Source of the DNA: Umbilicaria muhlenbergii
Lineage: Eukaryota; Ascomycota; Lecanoromycetes; Umbilicariales; Umbilicariaceae
Length of the DNA stretch: 64,000 bases
Direction of reading: 5' to 3'
NCBI GenBank assembly: GCA_000611775.1
Contig: KK106986.1
Span: 496,001 to 560,000 of the forward strand
The position numbers and the translations under genes are program-made. How positions within the stretch are numbered: the first letter of the stretch is position 1; each line of letters opens with the position of its first letter. Of this stretch, positions 36,108 to 48,269 are shown in pieces. The notes under the pieces were generated by a model, which was given only the letters and a program-made list of their open reading frames with translations, was not told the DNA's origin and did no database searches.

Positions 36108-37192
36108 ATGGCGTCGCTTCAGCAGTCCGGGACAGCTGGAAAGCGACGGACGACTACGCCCTTCACCAAGGGAGCTCTTGTTCCTGTTTGGATCATCCAA
36201 GGCGTTGTGCTGCTGCTCTATATTGGTGTTCTGAGCTGGGAAGCTTTCTATGCTTTGGGCCAGAATCTAGTGTACGTGCTTCAGGACCCTCTAGCTGGCT
36301 TCAGTTTGAAGCCTTACTATCTGATATGAAAGGTCACGCCGACGAGGAGATCTCCTGCTGACAATAATACACGACTACAGGGAAGATATTGTGATTCTGG
36401 TTCTGTGCGCCGTCTGCCTACTTCTCGATGTCACGGAGATGATCCTGTTCCGCACGAAGCGACTGAAACCGCTACTATTCCTTATCTTCCAGGTGGTCAA
36501 GGTCGCGCTGTGGCTTATTGTCCTCGCCGTCTGTCTTTCCAGCATAATGCGGCAAAAGACCAAGTACCACTGGAACGTCTTCAGCGTCGAGGGTGTTTTC
36601 GCGGGTGGTTTGATCGAAGTTGTTATCATCTTGTAAGTCAAACCCTTGCCTTATCGTTCCAAACCAGTCAATGTTCTGTTGAGCCCTCTCACCAGTAGTA
36701 GTGGCGATATTAACCGCGGTGACCGATGCTGATTCTACAAGACTCGCATTTCTCGCAAGCTTAGCATTAGGCTCCATGGTCTACCACCGCCATCGCCACC
36801 GCAAGGCCAGTCACATCAGCATCTCCCACCCAACTCCCGACACCCATCGTAGGCGGACATTCATCGAAGAAGGCTGCACTACAGTACACTATCCCAACCC
36901 TGAAGTCATCCACCATCCCATCCCTGAAGTCGTCCACCCCGCCTATCGTGGAAGTACGTACAAGGGACCTATGAGCCGCCACGCTGATGCACCAAGTTTG
37001 ACAGAGGGGACGGAGCATGCCGGGCCTTGCTACGAGGGAGAGAGCACGGCTGGACCGGTTATAGAGCTGGGCGTGTCTAAAGGTAAAGCGCCGAGTAGAG
37101 GGCCAGCGACTCCGCGTACAGGGTCGCACGAGGTAGGGGACGAAGAGGTATTCGAGATGGGTTCGAACCGAAGTTATAGGAGAGATTCATAG
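36108..37192 (+). CDS. Four-helix integral membrane protein of unknown function
   Basis: Three exons: 36108-36271, 36381-36632, 36742-37192, giving 288 residues. Four hydrophobic segments are visible: VPVWIIQGVVLLLYIGVLSW (about 25-44), IVILVLCAVCLLLD (about 57-72), LLFLIFQVVKVALWLIVLAV (about 86-105), and a last one spanning the exon 2/3 junction (VEGVFAGGLIEVVIILLLAF). A cytosolic-type tail of about 130 residues follows, rich in His, Arg, Pro and Thr. The topology is like MARVEL or small fungal tetraspan proteins; no specific family recognised. Intron signals are good (GTACGT; GTAAGT with branch ATTAACC). Confidence 0.75.
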
Positions 37193-37861
37193 GTTTGGTA
37201 GGAAGAATACTCGCTTGAGATCTGAACTATGTGGACGAATGTCTTAGGACGTTTGACAGCGAGGGTACCAGTGAGACATCGTCAACCCTTGTACCGCTCG
37301 AACGATGGCAACGTGGCATTTGTTTCTGTATGCAATTCAGAGCAACCATGGAGCCAATGATATGGCATTTGGATGGAATACTCATGCGTCGGCGCGAACC
37401 AACCGCTGTAGCTCTCGCTGATAATTGTGGCCAGTTGCGTGACTCGCGCTTCTACGAGGTCATGATCTAATCGACCTCATCAATATTTATGTCATCTGTT
37501 CCACACTTTGGCTCGAATCCTTCGCAATATTGACCAGAGTCTTAGAGTATGTCCTCGAATGTCATTACTTACCAGTCGTCGACCATATTCCTCAAAGTCT
37601 CAATCAAGTTCGCTCTCTTTGCGCACGCGTTCCAGTGCTTGATTACAAGTCTTCTTCCGTTCCTATACATCTCTGGCAGTCGTCGTGTCGTCATGACCAG
37701 GCCACCAACCAAGAATTAAGTCTGGTGTTCAGAAGTGTGACTGCCACAGTATCCCCCCATGAGGAAATACTGCTTCCAGACACGCAAAACACATCAGCTC
37801 TTTGGACTGCACTTCGTTGATCCCCAAAAACCTACATTATTATCAGAAGGCCCCAACCATC
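37193..37861. other. Intergenic region, nothing supported
   Basis: 669 bp; short ORFs only (79-96 codons) without family resemblance. It includes the promoter of the secreted protein gene. Confidence 0.45.
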
Positions 37862-38486
37862 ATGCGAGCTTTAGGCCCAGCACTTCTCGCAACCTTGGGC
37901 CCGCTGGCCGTCGGAATCCTAGCCATCTCGGCCGGTGCTTCCTCACTCGCGGTTCGAAGTCGGTTCTGCGACAATGCTCCCAGTACTGTAGCTGGAACGT
38001 AGGTCAAGCAAATCTCTCAACAGCCGGATCATATTCGGAAGTGCAGAAGTCTGACGACCAAAGCACAGGGTCCTCCACCAGCGTACGCTTGAGCAATCGA
38101 GCGGCCCACCCGCACACCGCCGTAGCACCTCGACACACCTCTGGTGCGCCCCAGGAACTCAGACGTATGTAGTCATCACCATGACCGAAGTGATTGCCGA
38201 AAGCGTCATACTGTACATCCTACAGACGGGATCTGCGTACATTGCAGACTACATCAGAATCATGGGTGACGGGGTGGTTCCGAATGGTGGAGTGGTTTGG
38301 CCGGGACCTGATGGCGTCAGCCTCATCACTTGGAATCTCAACAACCACCAAACGACGTGGGGTGTGCTCGGTGCCGCTTTGGGAGCTGTGGGGGAGTTCA
38401 TGAGCCGGAATGGGTATGGAGGGGCGAGGTTCAGTATCTATGATGGAGCGCATGAGGTTGGTGCTGGGACCCTTACTTGGTCGTAA
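37862..38486 (+). CDS. Small secreted protein, family copy A
   Basis: Two exons: 37862-37998 and 38069-38486, giving 184 residues. The N-terminus (ALGPALLATLGPLAVGILAI) is a clear signal peptide. Two Cys remain after it (RFCDNAPSTVAGT and LWCAPGTQTY), so one disulphide is possible. The C-terminal 55 residues carry TWNLNNHQTTWGVLGAAL and NGYGGARFSIYDGAHEVGAG. The same layout, motifs and intron position (phase 2, inside the Thr codon of VAGT) are found in copy B at 61439. I do not know a characterised member. Secretion is inferred from the signal peptide; a role as cell-wall, antimicrobial or effector protein is only a guess. Confidence 0.8.
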
Positions 38487-39212
38487 GCGCGGCGTTGGAT
38501 TGAGGGCGGTAGAGCGGACGTTGCGGGGATGACCAACAATAATGGAGCAGGCGTGCAATGTGAAATGATGAGGCCAGCGATAGACAGGCATAGAAGCGTA
38601 GCCGACAGTATAGAACTCTCAATTAGAAGACACAGAAGAGAACAGGTAGTCTAAGTCAAGCAGAAGAACATTGGTGACAGACATGTTGAGATGGTGCAGA
38701 TAAGGCAATAGCCAGGTATAATGCAGAAGGTTGCAGCTGTTGGTGGCCGCAGAAATGGTCATTAAATTTTCTGTTCATCTTCCATGCCCGTGACCTAAGT
38801 CGGTATACAAGAGTAGAATAATGTTAGGTAGATTAGCAGCAACAAAGGGCTTATTCTTGTGCATCAGGCGTGGAAACGAAATAAAAGGCTGTCCTCCACT
38901 GAGGGTCTCCTCAAGCGTTCACCCATCAATCAAGACAAATTATGAGAACTGATAGATGCAGACGTGGTAGATTCCATAGATTTCTGCAACATCTATTTCG
39001 AAGACTTAGATAGATCGCTTTTGCTGTTGTGATTTTGAGAGGGTCCCAAGCTGGAGACTGCAGCCATCTCGAGGTTTCACTACCCTGATTCAGCCTAATC
39101 CATATGGCCAATCAGCAGAGACATCTCCTCGAAAAGTTGTCTGTCCATTATTGACGTCGTGCTAATTATAATTGAATAATCCATATACAGCTATAAATCT
39201 AACCCAGTGAGT
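38487..39212. other. Convergent 3' intergenic region
   Basis: 726 bp between the secreted protein and the alcohol dehydrogenase. Nothing recognised. Confidence 0.45.
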
Positions 39213-40295
39213 CTAATCCTGCGCGACCAACACAGCCCTGTACCGAACCTTCCCGTCGTTCAGATTCTGCATCGCTTCCGTAATGCCCTCGACACCCATC
39301 GGATATTTCTCAATCATCGGCTTGATCTGATGGAACGCCGCAAACTCCAACATCCGATTATGAATCGCCCTCGGCGCGACCAGCGACCCTTGCACTCTCA
39401 GGCCGTACGCCAGCAACGGCATATACGGCATGGCAAAGTCTCCATCCGCGACACTGAGCGGGTAGATAGTCGCTTCAGGCGCCAAGGCGTTCATATATAG
39501 GTTCCAATCCGGCTTGAAACTCGTGGTGACGAGGAGATGATCGATCGGCGCCTTGACCTTCAACTCCTTGAGACCCTTAGTAGCGTAGAATTCCTTCGCG
39601 CCCAGCTTCAGCGCCTCTTCCTTCTTACTCTCCGTGCCAGAGAAAACGACAACTTCACAACCCCACTTGCTGGCGAATTGGATCGCTAGATGGCCCAGGC
39701 CGCCGACGCCGATGATACCGACGCGGTGTGTGGGCCGGATGTCGTACATGTCGAGGCAGGTGAAGACGGTGGCGCCGCCGCACATGAGCGGGGCGGCATC
39801 TTCGTTTTTGATGGAAGAGGGGATGCGGAAGAGGTAGGCTTCGCGCCAGACGGAGTGGGTGGCGAAGGAGCCTTGGTCGGCGCATTGGGGGGAGCCGTAC
39901 ATGACGCGTGAGGGGCAGAAGGTCTCTTTGCCAGTGAGGCATTGTTGGCAGTGGCCGCAGGTTTCGAAAATGTAGCCCCAGCCGACATTGTCGCCGCTGG
40001 AGAGCAGCCATGTTAGCTAGCTCTGTTCGGACTTCTTGGATGCTGGGGAGGGGACCTACATTTTTAGGGTTTGGACATCGGGGCCGATTTCTTGGACGAC
40101 GCCTGCGCCTTCATGTCCTAGGCCTTGGTCCTTATGTCTGTAGTGTTCGTCGGTGCCGCATAGGCCGGAGTGTGTGACTTTGACGAGGACTTGGTCTTTC
40201 TCAAGGGGCCCATGGTGGGTAGTGCTCTTCACGATGCTTCCGCCTTTAGAGCCTTTGTAGAGGGTGAAATCGATTTGCTTGCTCGAGGAAGACAT
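39213..40295 (-). CDS. Zinc-dependent alcohol dehydrogenase (cinnamyl-alcohol/ADH6-type)
   Basis: Two exons (minus): 40295-40060 and 39996-39213, giving 339 residues. Catalytic zinc ligands are in GLCGTDEHY and GHEGAG; the structural zinc cluster is CGHCQQCLTGKETFC; the cofactor fold is GIIGVGGLGHLAIQFA. It probably reduces aldehydes with NADPH like Adh6/Adh7 or YahK. The intron (GTAGGT, branch AGCTAACA, acceptor CTCCAG) joins VQTLKI to GDNVGWGY. The start at 40295 (MSSSSKQIDF) is preferred over an upstream in-frame ATG at 40376. Confidence 0.93.
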
Positions 40296-41171
40296 GGTAT
40301 ACACTTTTGCGTTAAGCAAGAGGTAATTACTAGATTTTTTGGAGTGAATCAAGAGCAGCTTGTCATATGGCGCCAACGTGTAGGAGGGTCCTCCGCATTT
40401 AAAGGCTCTTTGGGATAGAAGATTCTTTCCAGTTCACTCAAGACGGAGAGTGGAACCGGCTTATCAAGCATGGAATTGGCAGCCATTAGTTCCAAATTTT
40501 TACAATCCCAAACAACGGAAGTCATTGGTGCGCAGGATCCATGACAGACGGTTGTGGAGAACATTCGGAAGGAAAAAGTGGCATGAAACTTTTCAACAAG
40601 CTTCGTCCAAAATCGTCATCAGACTGGGTTCCTTAATTAGAGATGATAGCTGATATAGAAACACTGAAATTGAATGGAACGAAAAACATCGTTTATATGG
40701 ATATACATCGTTCTCTATTCTTCACATGCGAGGTGAGGAGAGAGGATGGCCCACGTGAGAAACATCATTTCTTTGCACCCGAGTCAGGATCGGATGAGTC
40801 CAAGACCCGCGGTACCTTCGAGTCAGTGGATAGGCATGTGCGGTAGGGCTGGTGGCGCCGGAAAGACGCCGAAGCCACCGAGCCACCAAAACTTAAAGCG
40901 CGCCAAGGTAAAGGAGATGGGTAGCCCCGAGAAGGGCGGTCAGAAATCCGGATTCCTGAGAGCCGCATAGAAAACGAGGAGCATCGTTTGTGTTGTTGTT
41001 GGATATCAATAGTGGACGGAGAAACAACTCAAGAACAGATCTCTGATATTTAGCCAAATGCACGTAATTAATTAGTACCTCAACAATTTCGGTGCCAGCA
41101 TATTTCTTGCTCGCGATACGGCTATGCCTCGTCGTCTTTCAAAACCCCCAGCCAACATCCCCCACCCAGTC
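40296..41171. other. Intergenic region, nothing supported
   Basis: 876 bp upstream of the dehydrogenase and downstream of SLY1. Short ORFs only. Confidence 0.45.
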
Positions 41172-43550
41172 CTACGCACTCTCTCTCCCTAGCCTCGCTA
41201 GCTCACCCATGACAAAATCTTCCGCGTTCACCAACTCCGTACTTCCATACACGACCCTCCTCCTGGTCGCTCCCACCGCCCCTCCCGCCGCACCACCGCC
41301 ACCCGTCCTCTTCGCCCAATCCTGCAAGTTACCATACTCATCCATCGACCCTCCCCCAACCGTAAAGACAATCGCTTCGCTGAACCCTTGCCGTCTCTGC
41401 CCAAAACTCGCTCCGGTGCCCGGGCCGAGACTCCCCAGCCCACCCGGAATGCCTTGCTGATGGCGCGCCTGTGATGGTGCGGGCATCGTGCCCCTGGCGT
41501 TGGCGGACCGAGGGTCAAAGTAGAGGTAGTTTTCCGTCTTCGCGATGGCCGACGAGGAAGCCGAGGCAGGATCCATGAGAGATTCGGTGATCTTGGTGAT
41601 GGTGAGATCCTTATTCACGGGGAGGAAGTTCTTGACGCCCGAGATCAGGTTCTCGAAGTTGGCGCCGAGGGCACCATCTTTCAGGCGGTCTGTCAGGCGG
41701 TTGCTGATGGAGCTGAAGCCACGGAAGAGTTCGCCGCCGGTGGATTGGGGTGCTGGCTGCGACGGAGCCGAAGTCATCATGGTCATGCGCGTGATCTCCC
41801 GTACCCTAGGTTCTGGCTTAGCTAGCACGAGGACCGGGAGTGGGGGAGAGTACGTACCTTTTCACATAAGCCAGTGCGGTGATATCGCATCCAGCCTTCG
41901 TCAAAGCTTCCTCGAAGCGATCCATTTCCGTCCTAGAAACATCCTGTTCGGTACTGAGAAACCATATGATAAAAAGACGGAGTTTATCCAAAGGCTCCTT
42001 TCCTTTCCCTTCGTCATTCAAAAGGTCCAGGATTTGCGCTTTTGTCTGCTTTGTGATGTTTTCTTCTATCTGGAAGAAGTTATCTAGTTGACGATCCTTG
42101 ATGCCCTTGAGCAAGGCGGTTGCAATGTTCATGTGCATGTCTAGCGTCGCTTTACGTTCTCTCAGCTCTGGCAGCAGTGTGATTGCGGCTTTGAGGTGCT
42201 GTGCTGATGCGCTTGTGTCGTTCTGTAGATCCTCTATGGAGGATGCTCCAGTCTTTTTCGTGATGTCATTGGCATCCTCTCTGTATCGTGTAAGCTCTGC
42301 GTCGATATCTTCTGCGACTTGAGGAAAAGGTACACCAGCGTTTCGAGACCAAAAGAAATCATTCGAGTTCAGATCATATGCCCGCTTTGTGTTACCTTTG
42401 GTGGGATTATTCTCGTCGATTGGTGTTTCAACGGTGATGCGATTCAGGTGCATTTTCAGTACATCATGGACAAGGGACTGGTAGGTCCATGAATGCGACA
42501 ACATGGGGATGAGATCAATGTTTCGGTCCACAATTACCAGGACAGGCCGTGATGAAGGTGTGCCACTTGCAGATGACGGTCTTTGACCGTGGCTGGAGAA
42601 CAAGTTGTCTTTCGAGTTCAAGATATGATCCCTGAGCTTACGATCCAGTTTTGCCGAAATCATCTCTGCAGCACCTCCTCTGGGAGATCGTATTATCGGG
42701 ATGGCCCCTAATGTGCTATTAGTGGGAAGACGCACTCATTGCGGAATGGACGTACCCATCGTTACCACGACACTGAAGAGGCCACTAACTATCCTGTCCA
42801 CAACCGCATCTAACTCTTCGTCCTTGGCTTGGGCACTGTTGAGTGTCCAGTACGTCTCTTTTCCCATCCCTAGGCTGAACAAATCCGGTTCTCCAACAAT
42901 GAAGTTCAGATATTGATCATATACTTGAGCTATGCTCTCCGCTGTCCCAGATGCGGCGATTTGACTGGCGAAGTCTTCCATAAGAGGTCGTGGTATTGAG
43001 GATAAGAAGTTGATGTAAGCGTCCGAGTACAAAGTGCGGGATAGATCCGACGCAATGAGCTGTATGTTGGTTGCTGTTGGCTCTACGAGATAGAGTACAG
43101 GAACATCTGGTATTGGATGACGAGGGGAGTTTATGTTTCTAGTTGAAATCAGCATTGCCATCAGGCAGATGAACGGATGCTTGAGGCCAGCTTGGTAAGA
43201 GACAAAGCCCGGACACCGAGATACGCACAGATGTATTGTGACGCCCCATGCCCGTAAGTCGTTGACCCGCAACACGCTGCTGATCACATCGCGCCCCAAG
43301 TTATCGAAGACAAGGACCTTCCATATAGGATCACCGTCTGAGTTCAGGATGGGTGTCGCTTGATGTATGAGGCCGTTCGTAGCAGCGGACTCATGGTGAG
43401 AATTGTCGCTGCCGGAAGACGTATGGTTGAGGTTGAGGATTTTCTCAATGGAAGCTGCGTAGAAGGAGTCAGTACCACGGCCGTGGAGGAGCTGATGCAG
43501 GCAGGCCTACCTACTTGCCGGTCTCGCAATGAATGCTGTTGAGAGGCCAT
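41172..43550 (-). CDS. SLY1: SM protein Sly1 (ER-Golgi vesicle fusion)
   Basis: Five exons (minus): 43550-43511, 43454-43229, 43138-42756, 42707-41858, 41805-41172, giving 710 residues, the normal Sly1 length. Sly1 binds the syntaxin Sed5 and promotes SNARE assembly. The N-terminus [18 protein letters not shown] matches yeast Sly1 once intron 1 is removed at GTAG/GTAGGC; other markers are [47 protein letters not shown] and [12 protein letters not shown]. Near the C-terminus a Gly-rich stretch ([12 protein letters not shown]) precedes the family's closing block [17 protein letters not shown]. It is divergent from the TFIIS-N/CCCH gene, about 0.9 kb apart. Confidence 0.95.
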
Positions 43551-44467
43551 GGTGGTCGGGGCGCTTCAAAAGGGTACGGAACGCGTTCCCATGATAGCAC
43601 AATTCTCACAATCAAAACCACTCTCGCTCGTGCTGGTTGTATCGTTGTCCTGAGCTGCTGAGGTGAAGCTGTTGCCGGTACCTGATGCTCTTGCCAGCTA
43701 AACATGGTCAATAATTGTTCATGACGGCAAGCTCCGAGGCCGAGACACGCTAGTGCTAGCCGCATAAGACAAATCCAACCTCGCGCAACTTCTTGTCAGC
43801 TGTCACCATCACCTCTCACCCTGCCTCCTCGTCCCTCTTCCCATCAAGAATCGAGAATCGAGAAAGTCATCGTAAAGCGACTAGAATCGCTTGCTAAATG
43901 AATCCGTCGAGAATGAAGCATCACTGAATAATCCATACTTGGAAAAGGGTCCGCAAAGTGGAATCGTGTTGTGGTGGGTCTCGGTGGTGGTCGTGGCGGA
44001 AGTTGAGCAATCTCTGCGGGCGCACTCGACTGGCTTGGACGCACTCCCCAGTCGCAACAGTGGGGGTTTCCTAGGTCTGTTGTCAAAGGCGGCAGACGTG
44101 AAATGCATCGGCGAGCACATTGAACTTTTTGGGTTGCCAAGTTGATGCGAGTCAAGTTTGCTGGCCCCCGAGTATCAGTGCCTCCCTTCAAGCAACAAAA
44201 AGGCAGAAGGCAGAGGGCAAAAGGCAAAGGCCGTCACACAATTTTCACCATCCAACCAGATAGCTACGGCCACACCAAATTCTGGGTCTTGCCCGCCCAA
44301 GTCACCAGCTCTGCCTTGGGGACTGTGAAAAGCAGCTGAAAGGCAGAAAACTGCCCCTAAACCGCATTAGGTGTCCTTGCATTCGGCAACTTCCACCCGG
44401 ACCGAACGCACAGACCACCGTTTATTCGGTGGAAAGCATCCAAGCAAGCATCGCCATTTGAGTGAGC
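43551..44467. other. Divergent promoter region (SLY1 / TFIIS-N-CCCH gene)
   Basis: 917 bp, no supported gene; a GCAGAAGGCAGAGGGCAAAAGGCAAA purine-rich near-repeat spans about 44202-44232. Confidence 0.4.
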
Positions 44468-47400
44468 ATGGATTCCTTAGGTCAGAACCAGGAACACCCG
44501 GATCCCCATTCCATAGGGCAAGCCTATCCCTTCGACACTTTTCAAAATGATTCCTTCAACTCCATGTTCACGGGAGATCATGACCACTCTTACCAGACCC
44601 AGTGGCAACCCGAGGCCATTCAAGACCCTCAGACCCAGTCGGACGCTTTCCGCCAAGGAACTCATGGCTGGCATCAGACTACCCTGCCAACGTCGAGTTC
44701 GCTTCAGCAATCTGGATACGGGATGCCGTCGAGGGACTTTACTACTCCTTATTCTCGAAATCCGACCAGTTTCAATTATCCCGCATTCGACCCGCATCCC
44801 AGTCACGCCTTCTCGTCACCCGCGTATGACCCTGCCTTGTCATATACCCCGGAGCTTCTGGTAAACGGATCGGCTTTCCACGCACCCAGGCAATCGGACT
44901 ACTTGCGAACCAGCAGTCCAGGCCAAACGATCTCACCTCAAGCTTTGCAAGGCTTTTCAAACGCCTACGAACAGCCATCGACGCCGCGCGAGTACCAGTC
45001 GCAGCAGCCCCGAACCGACCCCAATGTATCTTCGAAAGGTACTTCTAGTGGCCAAAGAGCCGTGCAGGCCCCGGCTGCCCGTGGCCAAGGTAGAGCTGTT
45101 GCAGCTGCTGTACCAGCTGGGACTGTCCAAGGGAAATTTGTCGTCAAGCCTTCTACACAGTTGTCTAGCGCGACAGACTCTACAGAATTTAAACCATTTG
45201 TATTCGTAGGAAATAGTGCAATCGAGGTTGACACCACGAAGACGACATTACCCAAGTACAATCAACGGAGATGCAAGAATGAAGTGCGGAGACTACTTCT
45301 CCGAGAGAAAGGTGACGGTCCCTGGAGTGCGGGCCGCGAGCCTCTGCTCAAGAAGCTGAAAATATCCGCTCCAAAATCAGGGCGTTCTCGTTCCGCAGGA
45401 CTTTCTACGGCGCAACGTGGCGCATCGAGCGTTGAATACGAATCATCTGCAGATTCGTCGAGCGAGTCCGAGTCTGAGGAAGATTCTGACTACTATTCCG
45501 GGTCCGAAGAAGACATGGAACCCGAAGAGCCCCCGCCGCTTGCACCCAGTCGACCAGATGATCCAGTAGAGGCTACCAAGTATGATGTCGTCAAAGCTGT
45601 ATGGGCGAAAAGGAGTTCAAATCTGACAGGACCCGTCATACGTGCGGCTCTTGGGGACTACTGGAATGTCATCAAGGCCATTCGCGACAACTGGAAAACC
45701 GAAACAACTGCTTTGCAGCAAGCCGAGGAGACCAAAGATCAATCGAAGATCAAGAACTGTCAGCGCCGGGCAGCGCAGCAACGCCAGATCATGGAATCGG
45801 CGATCGAGCTGACGCTGAAACATGGTCACCGGGACATTGTAGCAAAGCTTGGAGAAAATGCACTTTTGTTCCTTGTGTTCTATCAATTTATTGCGGATCG
45901 ATTTAAGGAAGGGGACTACAGTGGGAGTCTAATAGCGAGTATTCTTGAACTTATGACTCGGTGTATCACGTTAGATCAGGCTGTACTGGAGAAGACCAAA
46001 GTAGACAAAGTGCTGGCGAGGATTACGAAAAAGGGAAGCGACCGAGTTAAAGCTCTTGCGCAGAAGGTGTTGGATAGTGCTGCGACGAACAACACGCAGA
46101 AAAGCAATGACTCCAAACCAGCTCCCAGTCAGGGGGTTAAGGAAAAGGCTGGTCTGAAGGTACAACTCCCTAATTCACGTGCGGTTGACGCCGTAGTTGG
46201 GATGAAAAGACAACGCGAAAGTGAACCTGCTGGAGTTCAACCGGCGAAGAAGATAAATGCATCTGCAGCACCCGCATCAAGCGTCGCAGCCTCAGCAAAG
46301 AGTGTTGGGTCGATCAGCAAGCGTACGCAATCATCGAAATCGGATGCCAAGGCTGCACCACCCAGTAACTCGAGTACCCCAGCTCCAAAGCCCAAGGCGA
46401 ACCACATCGTTGCGAAACCGTCCGGGTTCTTCTCGAGCTTGCAATCTGCGTCGAAGAAACCAGGTACTTCGAATGCAGCTCTACAATCTGCGCAGCAGAA
46501 GGATGGTAAGAAAGGCACTGTGCCAGATACTTCAGCGACAGCTTCATCAGCAGCAACCACTGCCGTGCCAAAACCTGCGTTTTCGTTCGCCGAGACGATG
46601 GCAAACTTGACGAAGCCAAAGGAAGCCGCGCCGGCACCAAAAGCTGAAGAGGACCGACCTTCGGAGACAGCAGAAGAGAAAGCCAAACGCCTCCGCAAGG
46701 AGGAACGCCGCAAGCTCCGTGTGTCGTTCAAACCAGACGACTCGCTAGTCCAGATTCGTACTTTTGTACATGAACCTGAGGAAGAAACAGGTCACGAAGA
46801 CAGCATGGTTCGCGATGTGGACGACATTGGAGGCGAAGGGCGGATGCTGAAAATGCACAAAGACCTTGATGACATGGATGATGAGGAAGACACTGCCGCT
46901 GGCGAGGAAACACTTACACCATGGAGAACTCCTTCCGGTGCGTCCATCAACACACAACTTATCTTATCCGCATGCTAATAGTCTACAGTGGTCGACTTTA
47001 GCGTCATAGAAGCAGACGAGCTCGCACGCAACTGCAGCACTCGTGGTGGGAACTTGGAAGTTAAAAGCCATGAGCGCGCAGTACAAGAACAACGCGAATT
47101 GACTACGCTCATGGTTATCTATACGTCGCCATCCGACATTCCACCTTCGCCTAGGGAGCCATCCAATCCTTACTCTGGCGAGCCCGTTGAGGAGCGTATG
47201 TTTGGTTCACCGCCAGAGGAGACAAAGGTAATCCTCAAATTTCTAACTCTACCTATCTGTCGCTAATGGTGGCCGTAGTCACGAGAAGCTATGTATTATG
47301 CGGAGCGGAACCCTCAGCTCCGTCCGCTCAACGGGACAGCTACTGGACAGCCACAAACTCCAGACATTGCTTCACTCCTCAAGATTCTCAATGGACAGCA

Positions 47401-47908
47401 ACAACAACAGCAGCAGCCACCGCCGCCACCCCAGCAACCCGTCGCTCCAACGCCTACTAACGGACTGGAAGCCATCTTTGCTCGATTCGCGGGCAACCAA
47501 ACGGCAGCACCACTGCAAAACCAGGTGCCACAGCCTCAGCAGCAGCTTGGGTTTTCTGGATTTGATTTGCAGGCGACTCTAGCGGCAATGAGCCAACAAA
47601 ACCAAGCTCGGGCGGGCTACGGAGCCCCTCCAACCAGTCAGACGCCCGATCTGCAAGCCATCTTGTCCCAATTCGGGCAGCAGCCCGCGGCTCAGGCTTA
47701 TGGATATGCAAATCCATATCAAGTCGACAACGAGCGCAAACGTCAGCTCGAATCCGATAGCCAAGGAAACGACTACGGCTATACCGATGGCAAGCGTCAG
47801 AAAAGTGGGAAGCACAAGGATAAGAAATACATCCCACGGGTCCCTTGCAAATTCTGGCAAGAAGGCAAGTGTAAGAAAGGAGATGATTGTAACTTCTTGC
47901 ATACTTAA
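44468..47908 (+). CDS. TFIIS N-terminal (LW) domain and CCCH zinc-finger protein
   Basis: Three exons: 44468-46937, 46989-47227, 47279-47908, giving 1112 residues. A disordered Gln/Ser/Pro-rich N-terminus is followed by an acidic Ser/Glu stretch (about 325-360) and a TFIIS N-terminal-like helical bundle (about 375-545, ending LEKTKVDKVLARITKKG). The extreme C-terminus is a CCCH finger (CKFWQEGKCKKGDDCNFLH). This combination resembles metazoan PNUTS/PPP1R10, a PP1-targeting factor in transcription termination; a short KLRVSFKPDD motif at about 755 is like a degenerate RVxF site (RVSF), in keeping with PP1 binding. Intron signals are good (GTGCGT with branch GCTAAT; GTAATC). The start is the ATG at 44468. 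Confidence 0.8.
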
Positions 47909-48269
47909 GCCTGCCCGATGCGCTTGTTCACTCTGTCTCCACGCGATGAACTGCCTGATTTCGTTGATTCTATGGCGGTCAAAACAGCTGAAGCATTTCG
48001 TGGCGCCTTTTCTTGGTTTCAGAGCATTTAGCGTAAAAGCGGCGTCTCTTGGCTTGGCACCTGTGTAACCCCCGGTTACGGAGTAGAGCTTTCTCCCACT
48101 TTCCTGAGGACAGACACGTCCTTGCTTCACCATTAGTGTCCTGTAAATATTCAGCAGGACTTCCACGTCCCGAGAGTCATGCGTACCCGTTTGCCGTTTC
48201 CCTAATGCCGAATCTTACGGGGAGAGAAGTGACAAGTGTTCGATAGCGTTACAATTACATGTACTACAA
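47909..48269. other. Intergenic region, nothing supported
   Basis: 361 bp between two genes in the same direction. Confidence 0.45.
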
